A stretch of 37,263 bases of DNA, taken from NCBI RefSeq assembly GCF_949292005.1, contig NZ_CASEXV010000015.1, positions 1-37,263 on the forward strand, read 5' to 3'. Below are positions 27,114 through 35,397 of this stretch, in pieces (the first letter of the stretch is position 1; the number at the start of each line of letters is the position of its first letter). This DNA comes from an uncultured Bifidobacterium sp. (GTDB lineage Bacteria > Actinomycetota > Actinomycetes > Actinomycetales > Bifidobacteriaceae). The notes beneath the pieces were generated by a model. That model had not been told where the DNA came from and made no database searches. It worked only from the letters and a program-made list of their open reading frames with translations. A program made the translations under genes and the position numbers.

Positions 27114-27165
27114 TGCGGCCATATGGGTTGACGGACGGACGCTTCGATAAGGAAGGGGCGCGACG

Positions 27166-27978
27166 ATGCAGGTCGATCTGAACAGTGATATGGGGGAGGG
27201 TTTCGGACGGTGGTCCCTGGGGGATGATGCCGCACTGCTCTCGGTGGTTTCCAGCGCGAATGTTGCCTGCGGATTCCACGCCGGGGACCCCTCGGTTATG
27301 CTGTCCACGCTTGGGCTGGCGGAAAAGAATGGCGTGAGTGTGGGGGCCCACGTGTCGTATCGGGATCTGGCGGGATTTGGGAGACGATTCATGGATGTCG
27401 GTGCGGATGAGCTCACCGCCGACGTCATCTACCAGCTGTCGGCCATACGGGGCATGGCCGACAGCGTGGGCGTGGACGTGGGATACGTCAAACCGCACGG
27501 CGCGTTGTACAACCGCATCGCCGTGGACCCAGTCCAGGCGCGGGCGGTTGTCGCGGCTATACTGCGTGTGGATCCCAGTATGTCGCTTCTTACGCTTCCT
27601 GGTTCGGTTGTCGGTGACATCGCCGGGAAATGGGGGCTTCGAGTGGTCCACGAGGCGTTCGCGGACCGCGCCTACACCCCACAGGGCGCGTTGGTGTCAC
27701 GCCGGCTTCCTGGATCGGTTATCACCGATGTGGATCAGGTGTCGTTCAGGGTCTCGCGGATGGTGCGTGATGGAGTCGTGACTGCCGTGGATGGAAGCGA
27801 CATCCCCATACGGGCTGATTCCGTGTGCGTCCATGGCGACAGCCCCGGGGCTGTGGCGATGGCGCGGGCCGTTCGCGACAGGTTGTTGGCCGATGGTGTG
27901 GAGATTCGGCCATTCGTGCGGGCGGACGAATCACCGGATGGCGAATCACGGTGCGATGAATCACGGAGTGGCGAATGA
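27166..27978 (+). CDS. pxpA: 5-oxoprolinase subunit A (LamB/YcsF family)
   Basis: PxpA works with PxpB and PxpC in ATP-dependent opening of 5-oxoproline (pyroglutamate) to glutamate. The 270-residue sequence shows DLNSDMGEGFG at the start, then ANVACGFHAGD, GAHVSYRD, YVKPHGALYN, HEAFADRAY and CVHGDSPGA, all family motifs. Usual members are about 250 residues. The extra length here is a charged tail (about 253-270) made by a 15-bp tandem repeat. AAGGAAGGGG precedes the ATG. The stop overlaps the next start (ATGA), indicating coupled translation. Confidence 0.93.
   Translation: MQVDLNSDMGEGFGRWSLGDDAALLSVVSSANVACGFHAGDPSVMLSTLGLAEKNGVSVGAHVSYRDLAGFGRRFMDVGADELTADVIYQLSAIRGMADSVGVDVGYVKPHGALYNRIAVDPVQARAVVAAILRVDPSMSLLTLPGSVVGDIAGKWGLRVVHEAFADRAYTPQGALVSRRLPGSVITDVDQVSFRVSRMVRDGVVTAVDGSDIPIRADSVCVHGDSPGAVAMARAVRDRLLADGVEIRPFVRADESPDGESRCDESRSGE
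27925..27978 (+). repeat. 15-bp tandem repeat forming the PxpA tail
   Basis: Three imperfect 15-bp units start at 27925, 27940 and 27955, followed by a partial fourth at 27970 that contains the stop. The units share GAATCACGG and keep the frame, so the protein ends in repeating Asp/Gly-Glu-Ser blocks: DESPD, GESRC, DESRS, GE. The last unit also holds the start of the next gene. Confidence 0.75.
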
Positions 27979-29771
27979 TCGCCGACGCGCGAATGATGCA
28001 GGTCGGGGAATCGGCGGTGCTCATCGAGGTCGATGGGCTGCCGGCCGTGATGGATCTCGCCGTACGCCTTCGTCAATGGGTGAACACATCTCCACTGGCA
28101 TCCGACGGTGTGCTTGGCCTTGTTCCCGCCGCCAGAACCGTCATGGTCCGATACGATCCGGCGCTGCTGTCGCCGCGGGATATCGCTCGGGTTGTCGATG
28201 GCCGGGATTCCGCGACATCCACCAATGGCGTTCCCGCGCATGTCCCTGGTCGCGATGTCACGATTCCTGTGGTGTATGACGGGGAGGATGTGGATGCCGT
28301 GGCGCGGCTCTGGGGGGTGTCAGAACAGGCCGTGGTCGATTGGCATATGGCAGGTCCATGGACCGCCGCCTTCTGTGGCTTCGCCCCTGGATTCGCCTAT
28401 CTCGCGCGAGTTGGGGGCGACGCTGGCAACCATGGGCGTGACGTCCCGCGTCTGCCGACGCCGCGGACGCGTGTCCCCGGGGGCGCGGTGGGATTGGCCG
28501 GGCGGTTCAGTGGAGTGTATCCCCGTGAGAGCTCGGGGGGATGGCGTCTCATCGGCAGGACGGATGTTGTCATGTGGGATGAGTCTCGGGATTCCCCGGC
28601 TCTGGTTCGGGCGGGGGATCGGGTGTTCTTCACGCCGGCGCGTGAGTCTGTTCGCGTCCCGTCGCATGTCGATGAGCCTCATGCTGTGGATTCTCATGAG
28701 GCTGCGTCTGATGATGGACGGTCCCATGCCGAGAGGACTTGTGCCACGGAATCATCTGCGGACCGATGCGATGCGGGCGGATCGCGACGTCGTGGCCTGA
28801 TCGTCGAGATGACGGGGATGGCCGCGCTTTTCGAGGATGACGGGCGATCGGCGGGCGACATGGGGGTCGCCGATTCCGGAGCATTGGATCCTGTGGCTTT
28901 TCACACGGCGAACGAGCTTGTCGGGAACGATCCTGGAGCCGCCGCCATCGAGATCACCGCTGGAGGTGCGAGAGTCAAAGCGCTGGGGGATGTGGTCGTG
29001 GCCGTGGCTGGAGCGCCTATCCCGATCTCCATCGTCTCCGAGAATGGGATGGCGATTCCTGTTCTCGACCAACGTCCGGTCCTTCTTCTTGATGGCGAAA
29101 GGATGGTTCTGGGACATCCCGCGCGGGGCTGGCGCGACTATCTGGCGATTCAGGGCGGATTTCGCGTGGACTCCGTGCTGGGCAGCGCGTCAAGAGACAC
29201 GATGTCCGGCATTGGACCTCGTCCGTTGGCTCGGGGGGATCTCGCCGAAGCTGCGGATGGAAACCATGCGACCGTGGGGAAGCCACTGGGCTGGGGCGTC
29301 TCATCGGATGGGGATGCATCGGATGATGGGAACACGTCGGATGGGGACGCTCCGGAAACTCTCGATGTGATTCTTGGTCCCCGCGACGATTGGTTCCTTC
29401 CCGACAGCGTCGCGGATTTTCTGTCATCGGTATGGACCGTCACCGCGCGATCAAACCGGGTGGGATTGCGATTGGCGGATGGTCCTGCGCTTCGTCGGAC
29501 GGTCGGGCAAGAGATCGCCAGCGAGGCCACCGTACCGGGGGCCATCGAGGTACCGTCCGATGGAATGCCCGTGGTGTTCCTCCGGGACCAGCCGGTGACG
29601 GGGGGATACCCGGTGGTGGCCGTGCTGAGCACTGAGTCCCTGAGACGGGCGGGACAGCTTCCGGTGGGTGCGAGAGTCTCGTTTCGGCCCGTGGGGACGC
29701 GGAGTGACGCGGATGGTCGGCGGAATGGCGATGGATGTATTGATGATTCGGAAAGGGGTGGCCTCGCATGA
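27975..29771 (+). CDS. pxpBC: Fused 5-oxoprolinase subunits B and C (KipI-KipA; allophanate hydrolase subunit 1 and 2 folds)
   Basis: This single 598-residue protein joins two subunits that are separate in E. coli and B. subtilis. Residues 1-222 are PxpB/KipI, with GESAVLIE, FCGFAPGFAYL (133-143) and the RTRVPGGAVGLAG segment. Residues 273-575 are PxpC/KipA, with MGVADSGALDP, AIEITAGGA, the LAIQGGFRVDSVLGSASRDT segment and SNRVGLRL. A 50-residue charged linker (223-272) joins them, and an acidic Asp/Ser/Gly insert (444-459) interrupts the second domain. The same two folds form the carboxyltransferase of urea carboxylase, which matters because a biotin carboxylase gene follows with a 4-bp overlap. 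Confidence 0.92.
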   Translation: MIADARMMQVGESAVLIEVDGLPAVMDLAVRLRQWVNTSPLASDGVLGLVPAARTVMVRYDPALLSPRDIARVVDGRDSATSTNGVPAHVPGRDVTIPVVYDGEDVDAVARLWGVSEQAVVDWHMAGPWTAAFCGFAPGFAYLARVGGDAGNHGRDVPRLPTPRTRVPGGAVGLAGRFSGVYPRESSGGWRLIGRTDVVMWDESRDSPALVRAGDRVFFTPARESVRVPSHVDEPHAVDSHEAASDDGRSHAERTCATESSADRCDAGGSRRRGLIVEMTGMAALFEDDGRSAGDMGVADSGALDPVAFHTANELVGNDPGAAAIEITAGGARVKALGDVVVAVAGAPIPISIVSENGMAIPVLDQRPVLLLDGERMVLGHPARGWRDYLAIQGGFRVDSVLGSASRDTMSGIGPRPLARGDLAEAADGNHATVGKPLGWGVSSDGDASDDGNTSDGDAPETLDVILGPRDDWFLPDSVADFLSSVWTVTARSNRVGLRLADGPALRRTVGQEIASEATVPGAIEVPSDGMPVVFLRDQPVTGGYPVVAVLSTESLRRAGQLPVGARVSFRPVGTRSDADGRRNGDGCIDDSERGGLA

Positions 29772-31549
29772 CGAAACAACCGTCCACTACGGAGCGTTCA
29801 CGGATAACCAGGGTGCTGGTCGCCAACAGGGGGGAGATCGCGGTGCGGATCATCCACGCCTGCCATGAGAGCGGGCGCGTCGCGGTGGCGGTGTATGCGG
29901 ATGATGACGCCGACGCGTTGTTCGTTCATCTGGCCGACGAGGCGTACTCATTGGAAGGTGATTCTCCCAAGGACACATATCTGGACATCGAAAGGTTGAT
30001 CGGGGTTGGAACGCGCGTCCACGCGGATGCGGTCCATCCTGGGTACGGCTTCCTTTCCGAGAACGCCGATTTCGCGCAGGCGGTCATCGATGCGGGGATG
30101 GTGTGGATCGGTCCCCGTCCCGACAGCATCCGGCTGCTGGGAGACAAAGTGAGGGCCAGACGGGTCGCGGCGGAGGTCGGCGCGCCGATGGCTCCGGGGA
30201 CCACCGAGCCGGTGGACGGACCATCCGATGTCATTCGATTCGCGCGGGAGCATGGTCTTCCTCTGGCGATCAAAGCGGTTCATGGCGGCGGGGGGAAAGG
30301 ACTGAAGGTCGTCACCCGTGTGGAGGATATCCGCAATGCGTACCTGTCGGCCACGCGTGAGGCCAAGGAGTCCTTCGGCGACGGCGAGTGCTTCATCGAG
30401 CGTTTTCTCGATAGGCCACGCCATGTCGAGGTCCAGGTTCTGGGGGATCTCGATGGCCATGTGATCGCCGTCGGAACCCGCGACTGCTCGCTTCAGCGGC
30501 GTAATCAGAAGCTGATCGAGGAGGCACCCGCGCCGTTCCTGGATGAGGGGGTCTCCGGTCGCCTATGTGGTGCCGCCGTCGCGATATGCTCCCACGTGGG
30601 ATATGTCGGGGCGGGAACCGTGGAGTTCCTCATGGATCCGGATGGGACCATGTCGTTCATGGAGGTCAACACCCGCATCCAGGTTGAGCATGCCGTGACG
30701 GAGGAGGTCGCCGGGATCGATCTGGTCAAGGCGCAGTTCGACATCGCCGAAGGGGCGTGCGTGGACGGGATGGATATCAAAGGACACGGCCACGCGATGG
30801 AGTTCCGCATCAACGCCGAGGACCCGGCGCATGGTTTCGTTCCCTTTCCTGGCAGGATCGACGGTCTTCGGGTTCCCAGCGGTCCGGGAATACGATTCGA
30901 CACGGGAATCGAGACGGGGTCGGTGGTTTCGGGAAGATTCGACTCACTGCTCGCCAAGCTTATCGTGGTCGCCCCCGACCGTTCCTCATGTGTGTCCCGT
31001 GCGAAAAGGGCCCTCGCTGAACTTGAGATCGAGGGCGTTCCCACGGTGGCTCCCTTCGACCGGGCGGTTTTGGAGGACGATGATTTCGTTTCGGACGACC
31101 ACCTTGGCGTTTACACAAGATGGATCGAGGAAAGCTTTCTATCGCGGACCGACGTGGACGATCTTCGAGGGCCGGATCCCCGGCGCGATCCTGGTGCTGA
31201 TGCCGTGACGAGGACATGGATCGAGATCGATGGGCGCCGCAGGGAGATCGGGATTCCTTCCCGTCTTCTGTCGTCGGCTAGGAACGCCACGCATGCCGAG
31301 GGCGACGGCGGTGTGTCGGACGGCTCTTCGAGCCACCGGCATGGCGACATCGTGGCGACCTTGACAGGGACGGTCACCTCGTGGCTTGTCGGGGAGGGGA
31401 GCCGCGTCGAGATGGGGCAGCCGGTTGCGACTCTTGAGGCGATGAAGATGGAGACCCAGGTGACTGCGCCCCTGTCGGGGTCCATCCACAGGACGGCATC
31501 CATCGGTGACCTTGTGGATTTCGGCGGCTCGCTGGGGCATATCGAATGA
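29768..31549 (+). CDS. Biotin carboxylase fused to biotin carboxyl carrier domain
   Basis: The 593-residue protein starts with the biotin carboxylase N-domain (VLVANRGEIAVRII near residue 16). An ATP-grasp domain follows with KAVHGGGGKGL and EVNTRIQVEHAVTE, then the C-domain to about 460. A variable linker precedes a carrier domain (about 520-593) with the biotinylated Lys560 in EAMKMET. Using ATP and bicarbonate it would carboxylate its own biotin. The arrangement is like the alpha subunits of actinobacterial acyl-CoA carboxylases, but no acyl-CoA carboxyltransferase gene is here. Overlap with pxpBC suggests that the KipI-KipA protein is the acceptor partner. A general acyl-CoA carboxylase role remains possible. 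Confidence 0.92.
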   Translation: MTKQPSTTERSRITRVLVANRGEIAVRIIHACHESGRVAVAVYADDDADALFVHLADEAYSLEGDSPKDTYLDIERLIGVGTRVHADAVHPGYGFLSENADFAQAVIDAGMVWIGPRPDSIRLLGDKVRARRVAAEVGAPMAPGTTEPVDGPSDVIRFAREHGLPLAIKAVHGGGGKGLKVVTRVEDIRNAYLSATREAKESFGDGECFIERFLDRPRHVEVQVLGDLDGHVIAVGTRDCSLQRRNQKLIEEAPAPFLDEGVSGRLCGAAVAICSHVGYVGAGTVEFLMDPDGTMSFMEVNTRIQVEHAVTEEVAGIDLVKAQFDIAEGACVDGMDIKGHGHAMEFRINAEDPAHGFVPFPGRIDGLRVPSGPGIRFDTGIETGSVVSGRFDSLLAKLIVVAPDRSSCVSRAKRALAELEIEGVPTVAPFDRAVLEDDDFVSDDHLGVYTRWIEESFLSRTDVDDLRGPDPRRDPGADAVTRTWIEIDGRRREIGIPSRLLSSARNATHAEGDGGVSDGSSSHRHGDIVATLTGTVTSWLVGEGSRVEMGQPVATLEAMKMETQVTAPLSGSIHRTASIGDLVDFGGSLGHIE

Positions 31550-31613
31550 CGGTGGATGACGGTGCCAAGGGGCCATGGACCATGCGGTGGATCGAGGAAA
31601 GGGGTCGATTGGG

Positions 31614-32570
31614 ATGATATGGACTCGCGGTGTGATGAGTCGTGGCCGAGCGTTGCAGCGTGTCCGCGGCGCCGGCGATTGGCGGTGGTACGGGCGCGTG
31701 GCGCGGATACGGGATCTTGCGGCGCATGACGTTGGCAGGGGCAGCGAAACGTTGATGACGTTCTCTCGCGCCGATTTGTTCCGCGCGGCTCGAACTCTTG
31801 CCACGGGAGGGGCGAGCCGGGCTTTGGTGGTCACGGGGTTCTACATCCCCGCCGCCCAGGAGCCCGCCGCCGAATCCGATGGTCCCGCGGGTGCCGTCGA
31901 GATATGCGCGGCACTGAGGGCCTTGGGCGGTGATGGGTGGATGGTGAGCGATCATTGGTGTGAGCCTGTCGTATCCGCCGCCGCGAAAGGAATCCTTCCC
32001 CAAGACCGTGTCCTCATCGCGCCACGTGAGGAGGGGGATTTCGACCCATGGATGGAGTCGCTCCGGAATCTTGTCCGGAAGCGGGGCATTGATACGGTCA
32101 TCTACATCGAACGTGTGGGACCTTCCCGGGATGGGAGTCCCAAGAACATGCGAGGAGTTGATATCCGCCAATGGACGGCCCCGTTGAGTCGGCTCACCGA
32201 ACTTGGCTTGCATACGATAGGTATCGGCGACGGAGGCAATGAGATCGGCATGGGACGCATCGATTCGCTCCCCATCGAGACGGTTGTGGACCATGGCGTG
32301 CAGATCGTCTGCACGATTCCCACGCAGGAGCTCATCGTCGCGGGAACCTCCAATTGGGGAGGCCATGCCCTTGTGTGCGCCATGAGGGCGATGGGACACA
32401 CCGAGCTCGATCCATTCCTCGATGTGTCGTGGCATCGTGGCGTTCTCGACAACATCATGCGCTCCGGAGGGTTGGACGGGGTGACGCTGATGAACACCCC
32501 CACGGTGGATGGACTCACCGAGGATGATTACTACCATGCGATCCGCGTGTTGTCGAACGCCGCTCGATGA
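31614..32570 (+). CDS. DUF4392 protein, D-glutamate cyclase C-terminal family
   Basis: I recognise the DUF4392 family, the C-terminal half of mammalian D-glutamate cyclase (DGLUCY), from ALVVTGFYIPAAQEPAAESD, IYIERVGPSRDGSPKNMRG and GIGDGGNEIGMG, followed by NWGGHALVCA. The glycine-rich motifs suggest a substrate- or nucleotide-like phosphate pocket, but the mechanism is not known to me. I choose the ATG at 31614 with AAAGGGG nine bases upstream (318 residues). The ATG at 31575 would add 13 residues but has its site too close. It is the last gene of the operon, 64 bp after the carboxylase stop, and a hairpin follows it closely. Confidence 0.87.
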   Translation: MIWTRGVMSRGRALQRVRGAGDWRWYGRVARIRDLAAHDVGRGSETLMTFSRADLFRAARTLATGGASRALVVTGFYIPAAQEPAAESDGPAGAVEICAALRALGGDGWMVSDHWCEPVVSAAAKGILPQDRVLIAPREEGDFDPWMESLRNLVRKRGIDTVIYIERVGPSRDGSPKNMRGVDIRQWTAPLSRLTELGLHTIGIGDGGNEIGMGRIDSLPIETVVDHGVQIVCTIPTQELIVAGTSNWGGHALVCAMRAMGHTELDPFLDVSWHRGVLDNIMRSGGLDGVTLMNTPTVDGLTEDDYYHAIRVLSNAAR

Positions 32571-32574
32571 GCCG

Positions 32575-32594
32575 CCCGCCCGTCATGTGGCGGG
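32575..32594 (+). terminator. Hairpin after the DUF4392 gene
   Basis: CCCGCC (32575-32580) and GGCGGG (32589-32594) form a perfect 6-bp GC stem around an eight-base loop, four bases after the stop codon. No U-run follows. It probably ends the D-glutamate/5-oxoproline operon before the convergent gene. Confidence 0.5.
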
Positions 32595-32712
32595 AGAGCG
32601 ATGCGGATGCGGTGGCGGTTTCCGAGTGCGTGCCTCGCCATGATCGGCATCCGCCCGCACACGTCCCTGCTTGTCCCATATGGGCATGGCCGTCCCGGAT
32701 TCCGCGCATCTC

Positions 32713-35085
32713 TCAGAGCCGCGCCATGCAGATGTCTGCGAACCTCAGGGTGAGGTCACGGCAGATGCGGGTGTTCTCCGCATCATGTCGTCTTCCCTCG
32801 CGCAGCACCTCGTCCCAAAGGAATCCATCGTCTTCGACGCGCGACCTGTCCTCGTCGTCCCATGCCTCCACGTTCGCCGCCCCCACTTCGGGGTGGAACT
32901 GGAGACCCCACGCGCACGCGCCCATGCGGAAGACCTGCACGGGAGATCGTGACGATCGAGCCAGAATGACGGCCTTGGAGGGTGGCGTGGCGATGTGGTC
33001 CACATGGTTCTCAACCATGGGGAAGACGTCAGGGAGAACCGAGAGCAGGGGGTCGTGCCTCGCCTCCGGGAGCGCCTCGATGACTGTCATGCCATGCTCG
33101 GGCGGCAGTGACCGGTGCAGCACGGTGCCTCCGGTCACATAGGCCAGGAGCTGTCCGCCCAGACATATGCCCAGATAAGGAATCGAGCGCCGCAGGGCCT
33201 CTGCGATCAGACCGCGCGTGGCTGGAAGCCAGGGGAACCGTTCGTCATCATCGGGGAGTGGAGCTCCTCCCAGAACGATCAACGCGTCGAATTCATCGAG
33301 ACTGTCCGGTAGACCGTCGCCACCGAAGACCGGCTGTATCTCGAGCCCGTGCCCCTTCAGCCAGGGATCCATCCTCCGCAGCGACGATGATCGTGAATGG
33401 GTGACGACCAACGCGCGTATAGGGCGGAAGGACAATGTCTGGACCTTGGCCGGAGTGGTCGGGGTCATGCTGATCGAGCAGCGGCAGCGGAGCGCGCCGC
33501 GTCCCGTCATCCATGACAGGTCGGCTGGTGAGGAGGATCTCTCGCCCATGGTGGAAGCGCCATCGAGCGGAAGCTCTCCATCATCGGCCGGAGCGGCGTC
33601 GGCCTTTCCACGCACTTCGGTGGCGTGGCGGCGCGAAAGAAGATCCATGAGTCCGTGGGCCCGCTGCTCGACGTCCTCGTCCTGAAACACGTTCCCGGAG
33701 AGAATATCCGTAAGAGACATCAGCGCCTGTCGACAGGCCGTTTCGGGCTTGCCTCCGGAATGTCCACGCTGCGCGGAGCCCAAAGCTCCCATGACGAGAT
33801 CGATTCTCCGTCTTGCGGCAATGGTCTCGCTCCATAGGAGCGGGGCGTTGGAGGATCGCGGGAAGGCCAGATCGTCCAGGATGATGTCGAACGCCGGTGC
33901 CGCGACCACGGAGGGCGTCGAATACCTGCCGTTCGTGAGAACAACGAGTCCAAGGGAGGATGCGGGATGCCACCGCATGTGGGATCCATAGCCCGGATAA
34001 CCCCCGGAATGGGAGATGATGACGCCGAATCGTGGATCGTGCTCCACTCTGAGTCCGTAGCCATAGGATGACGCCAGTGGTCGGGACGGCAAGGGAGCCC
34101 GTGTGGCCGGAGATGGGCCGGTGGATGGAGTCGATGGCGGCATCATCGCCCCGATCACCGTGTGGTCGACCTGCATAAGACGTCTCGCACGTCGCGGTAG
34201 AGGGCCCTTATCGGCTGTCTCATCGTCCTCGAATGCGGAGCAGAGCCATCCGGCCCAGATCGAGATGTCGCGCACCGAGCTGATCACGCCTCCGATCCCG
34301 CTGAAGGCGCCGGGAACGGTGAAGGGCTCCTCGATCCACTCCTTTTCGACGCCCTTGTGGAATCCCCGAACCAGAAGCTCCGGTGGGTGGTCCCTGTAGT
34401 CGTACGAGGTCTGGCGGAGTCCCAGAGGTTCCATAAATGAGCTTCGAATATACTCAGCGGCATCCATCCCCGTGACGCGCAGCACCACATCGCCAAGTAT
34501 CGCGTAGCCCAAATTGGAATATCCATATCCCTCACCGGGAGAGAACACGGTTCGCACACCGGAGGCGATGATTTTCCGGAATCGCTCGACGGGAAGCGAC
34601 TCCTGCCGGTCCGCCCATGCGTCATCCGTCGGCAGACCGGATGACATGGAAAGAAGGTCGTGGATGGTCACGTCGCGGTCGTCGGCACGGAAGCGGCGAA
34701 GATTGCGCATTTCGGGAATGATCGAGGACACCGGTTCGTCTATGTGGACGAGACCGTCGGCGGCCAGCCGCATGATGGCGGCCGACGTGAAGCTTTTGCT
34801 CATCGACGCGATGCGGAACCGCATATCCTCCGGACCCCAGCCCGAGGGCGCGACGACATCCGGTCCGCCGGATCCCACATGGATCAGTCCGCTGCGGTCG
34901 AATACGCCATACACATAGGATGGGCATCGCCGGTTGCGGATCAGGGAGGACATCAGATGGTCGACCTCGTCGAAGATTCCTTCGGATGCTGCTGTGGTCG
35001 AGTGGAGCGTCGTGGCCGAGTGGAGATGGGACAAGGATGCAAGGGGCGCAGAAGGACCCTGATTCACTTCGTGATCCTCGGTCAT
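32713..35085 (-). CDS. Serine beta-lactamase-like domain fused to class I glutamine amidotransferase domain
   Basis: One uninterrupted 790-residue frame holds two enzyme domains. Residues 40-435 form a beta-lactamase/D-aminopeptidase-like serine hydrolase with SMSK (Ser94, Lys97), Y-S-N at 189-191 and H-S-G at 359-361, the three class C motifs. A helical and low-complexity link (436-550) leads to a class I amidotransferase (about 555-755) with the nucleophile Cys641 in GICLGGQ and His731 and Glu733 in GLQFHPEV. No signal peptide is seen, so it is probably cytoplasmic. GGGAG lies nine bases before the ATG. Beta-lactamase resistance is not implied; peptidase or esterase activity is more usual in this family. 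The amido acceptor is unknown. It converges on the D-glutamate operon. Confidence 0.85.
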   Translation of the reverse strand: MTEDHEVNQGPSAPLASLSHLHSATTLHSTTAASEGIFDEVDHLMSSLIRNRRCPSYVYGVFDRSGLIHVGSGGPDVVAPSGWGPEDMRFRIASMSKSFTSAAIMRLAADGLVHIDEPVSSIIPEMRNLRRFRADDRDVTIHDLLSMSSGLPTDDAWADRQESLPVERFRKIIASGVRTVFSPGEGYGYSNLGYAILGDVVLRVTGMDAAEYIRSSFMEPLGLRQTSYDYRDHPPELLVRGFHKGVEKEWIEEPFTVPGAFSGIGGVISSVRDISIWAGWLCSAFEDDETADKGPLPRRARRLMQVDHTVIGAMMPPSTPSTGPSPATRAPLPSRPLASSYGYGLRVEHDPRFGVIISHSGGYPGYGSHMRWHPASSLGLVVLTNGRYSTPSVVAAPAFDIILDDLAFPRSSNAPLLWSETIAARRRIDLVMGALGSAQRGHSGGKPETACRQALMSLTDILSGNVFQDEDVEQRAHGLMDLLSRRHATEVRGKADAAPADDGELPLDGASTMGERSSSPADLSWMTGRGALRCRCSISMTPTTPAKVQTLSFRPIRALVVTHSRSSSLRRMDPWLKGHGLEIQPVFGGDGLPDSLDEFDALIVLGGAPLPDDDERFPWLPATRGLIAEALRRSIPYLGICLGGQLLAYVTGGTVLHRSLPPEHGMTVIEALPEARHDPLLSVLPDVFPMVENHVDHIATPPSKAVILARSSRSPVQVFRMGACAWGLQFHPEVGAANVEAWDDEDRSRVEDDGFLWDEVLREGRRHDAENTRICRDLTLRFADICMARL

Positions 35086-35397
35086 CCGCGCATCTCCCTA
35101 TGGTCGTCTTTAGTGGTCCGCCGTCCGCGAGAGCTCAATCGTCAGAGACTAGGGCCGTCTCATTCCATAGAAGTAAACGATGTGCCGTCTTGACGTGGTG
35201 CGATTTTGACGTGGTGCGGTTATGCATGGTCCCGTTCTGGCTTGGAGCGGACCACGCTGGCCCGCGGGTTCCCGGAATGATTCGTTCTGGCCGTGGTTCC
35301 GCGTGTGGGGCGTGGCCGGTGTCCTCGTTCGGCCGTTTTTCGGGTATTCTGGTTTGAGTCGTTCGCGGATTGCCTATGGATGGGAGATGCAGGAAGT
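35086..35397. other. 312-bp spacer between divergent genes, with direct repeat and possible tyrS promoter
   Basis: The spacer contains two exact copies of TTGACGTGGTGCG at 35190-35202 and 35206-35218, which could be a protein-binding site. GCGGACCACG near 35252-35261 pairs imperfectly with CGTGGTTCCGC near 35292-35302, forming a long leader hairpin if transcribed. TATTCT at 35345-35350 is a possible -10 box for tyrS. No gene is seen here. Confidence 0.4.

Noticed and set aside
32713..35085. Antibiotic-resistance beta-lactamase
   Set aside because: The motifs fit the wider class C serine hydrolase family, there is no signal peptide, and the protein is fused to an amidotransferase. Resistance is not supported.
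35252..35302. Possible T-box leader before tyrS (GTGGTTCCGCG resembles the T-box core)
   Set aside because: The core has T where the consensus has A, and I could not find a specifier loop with a Tyr codon or a proper stem I. Not enough for a call.
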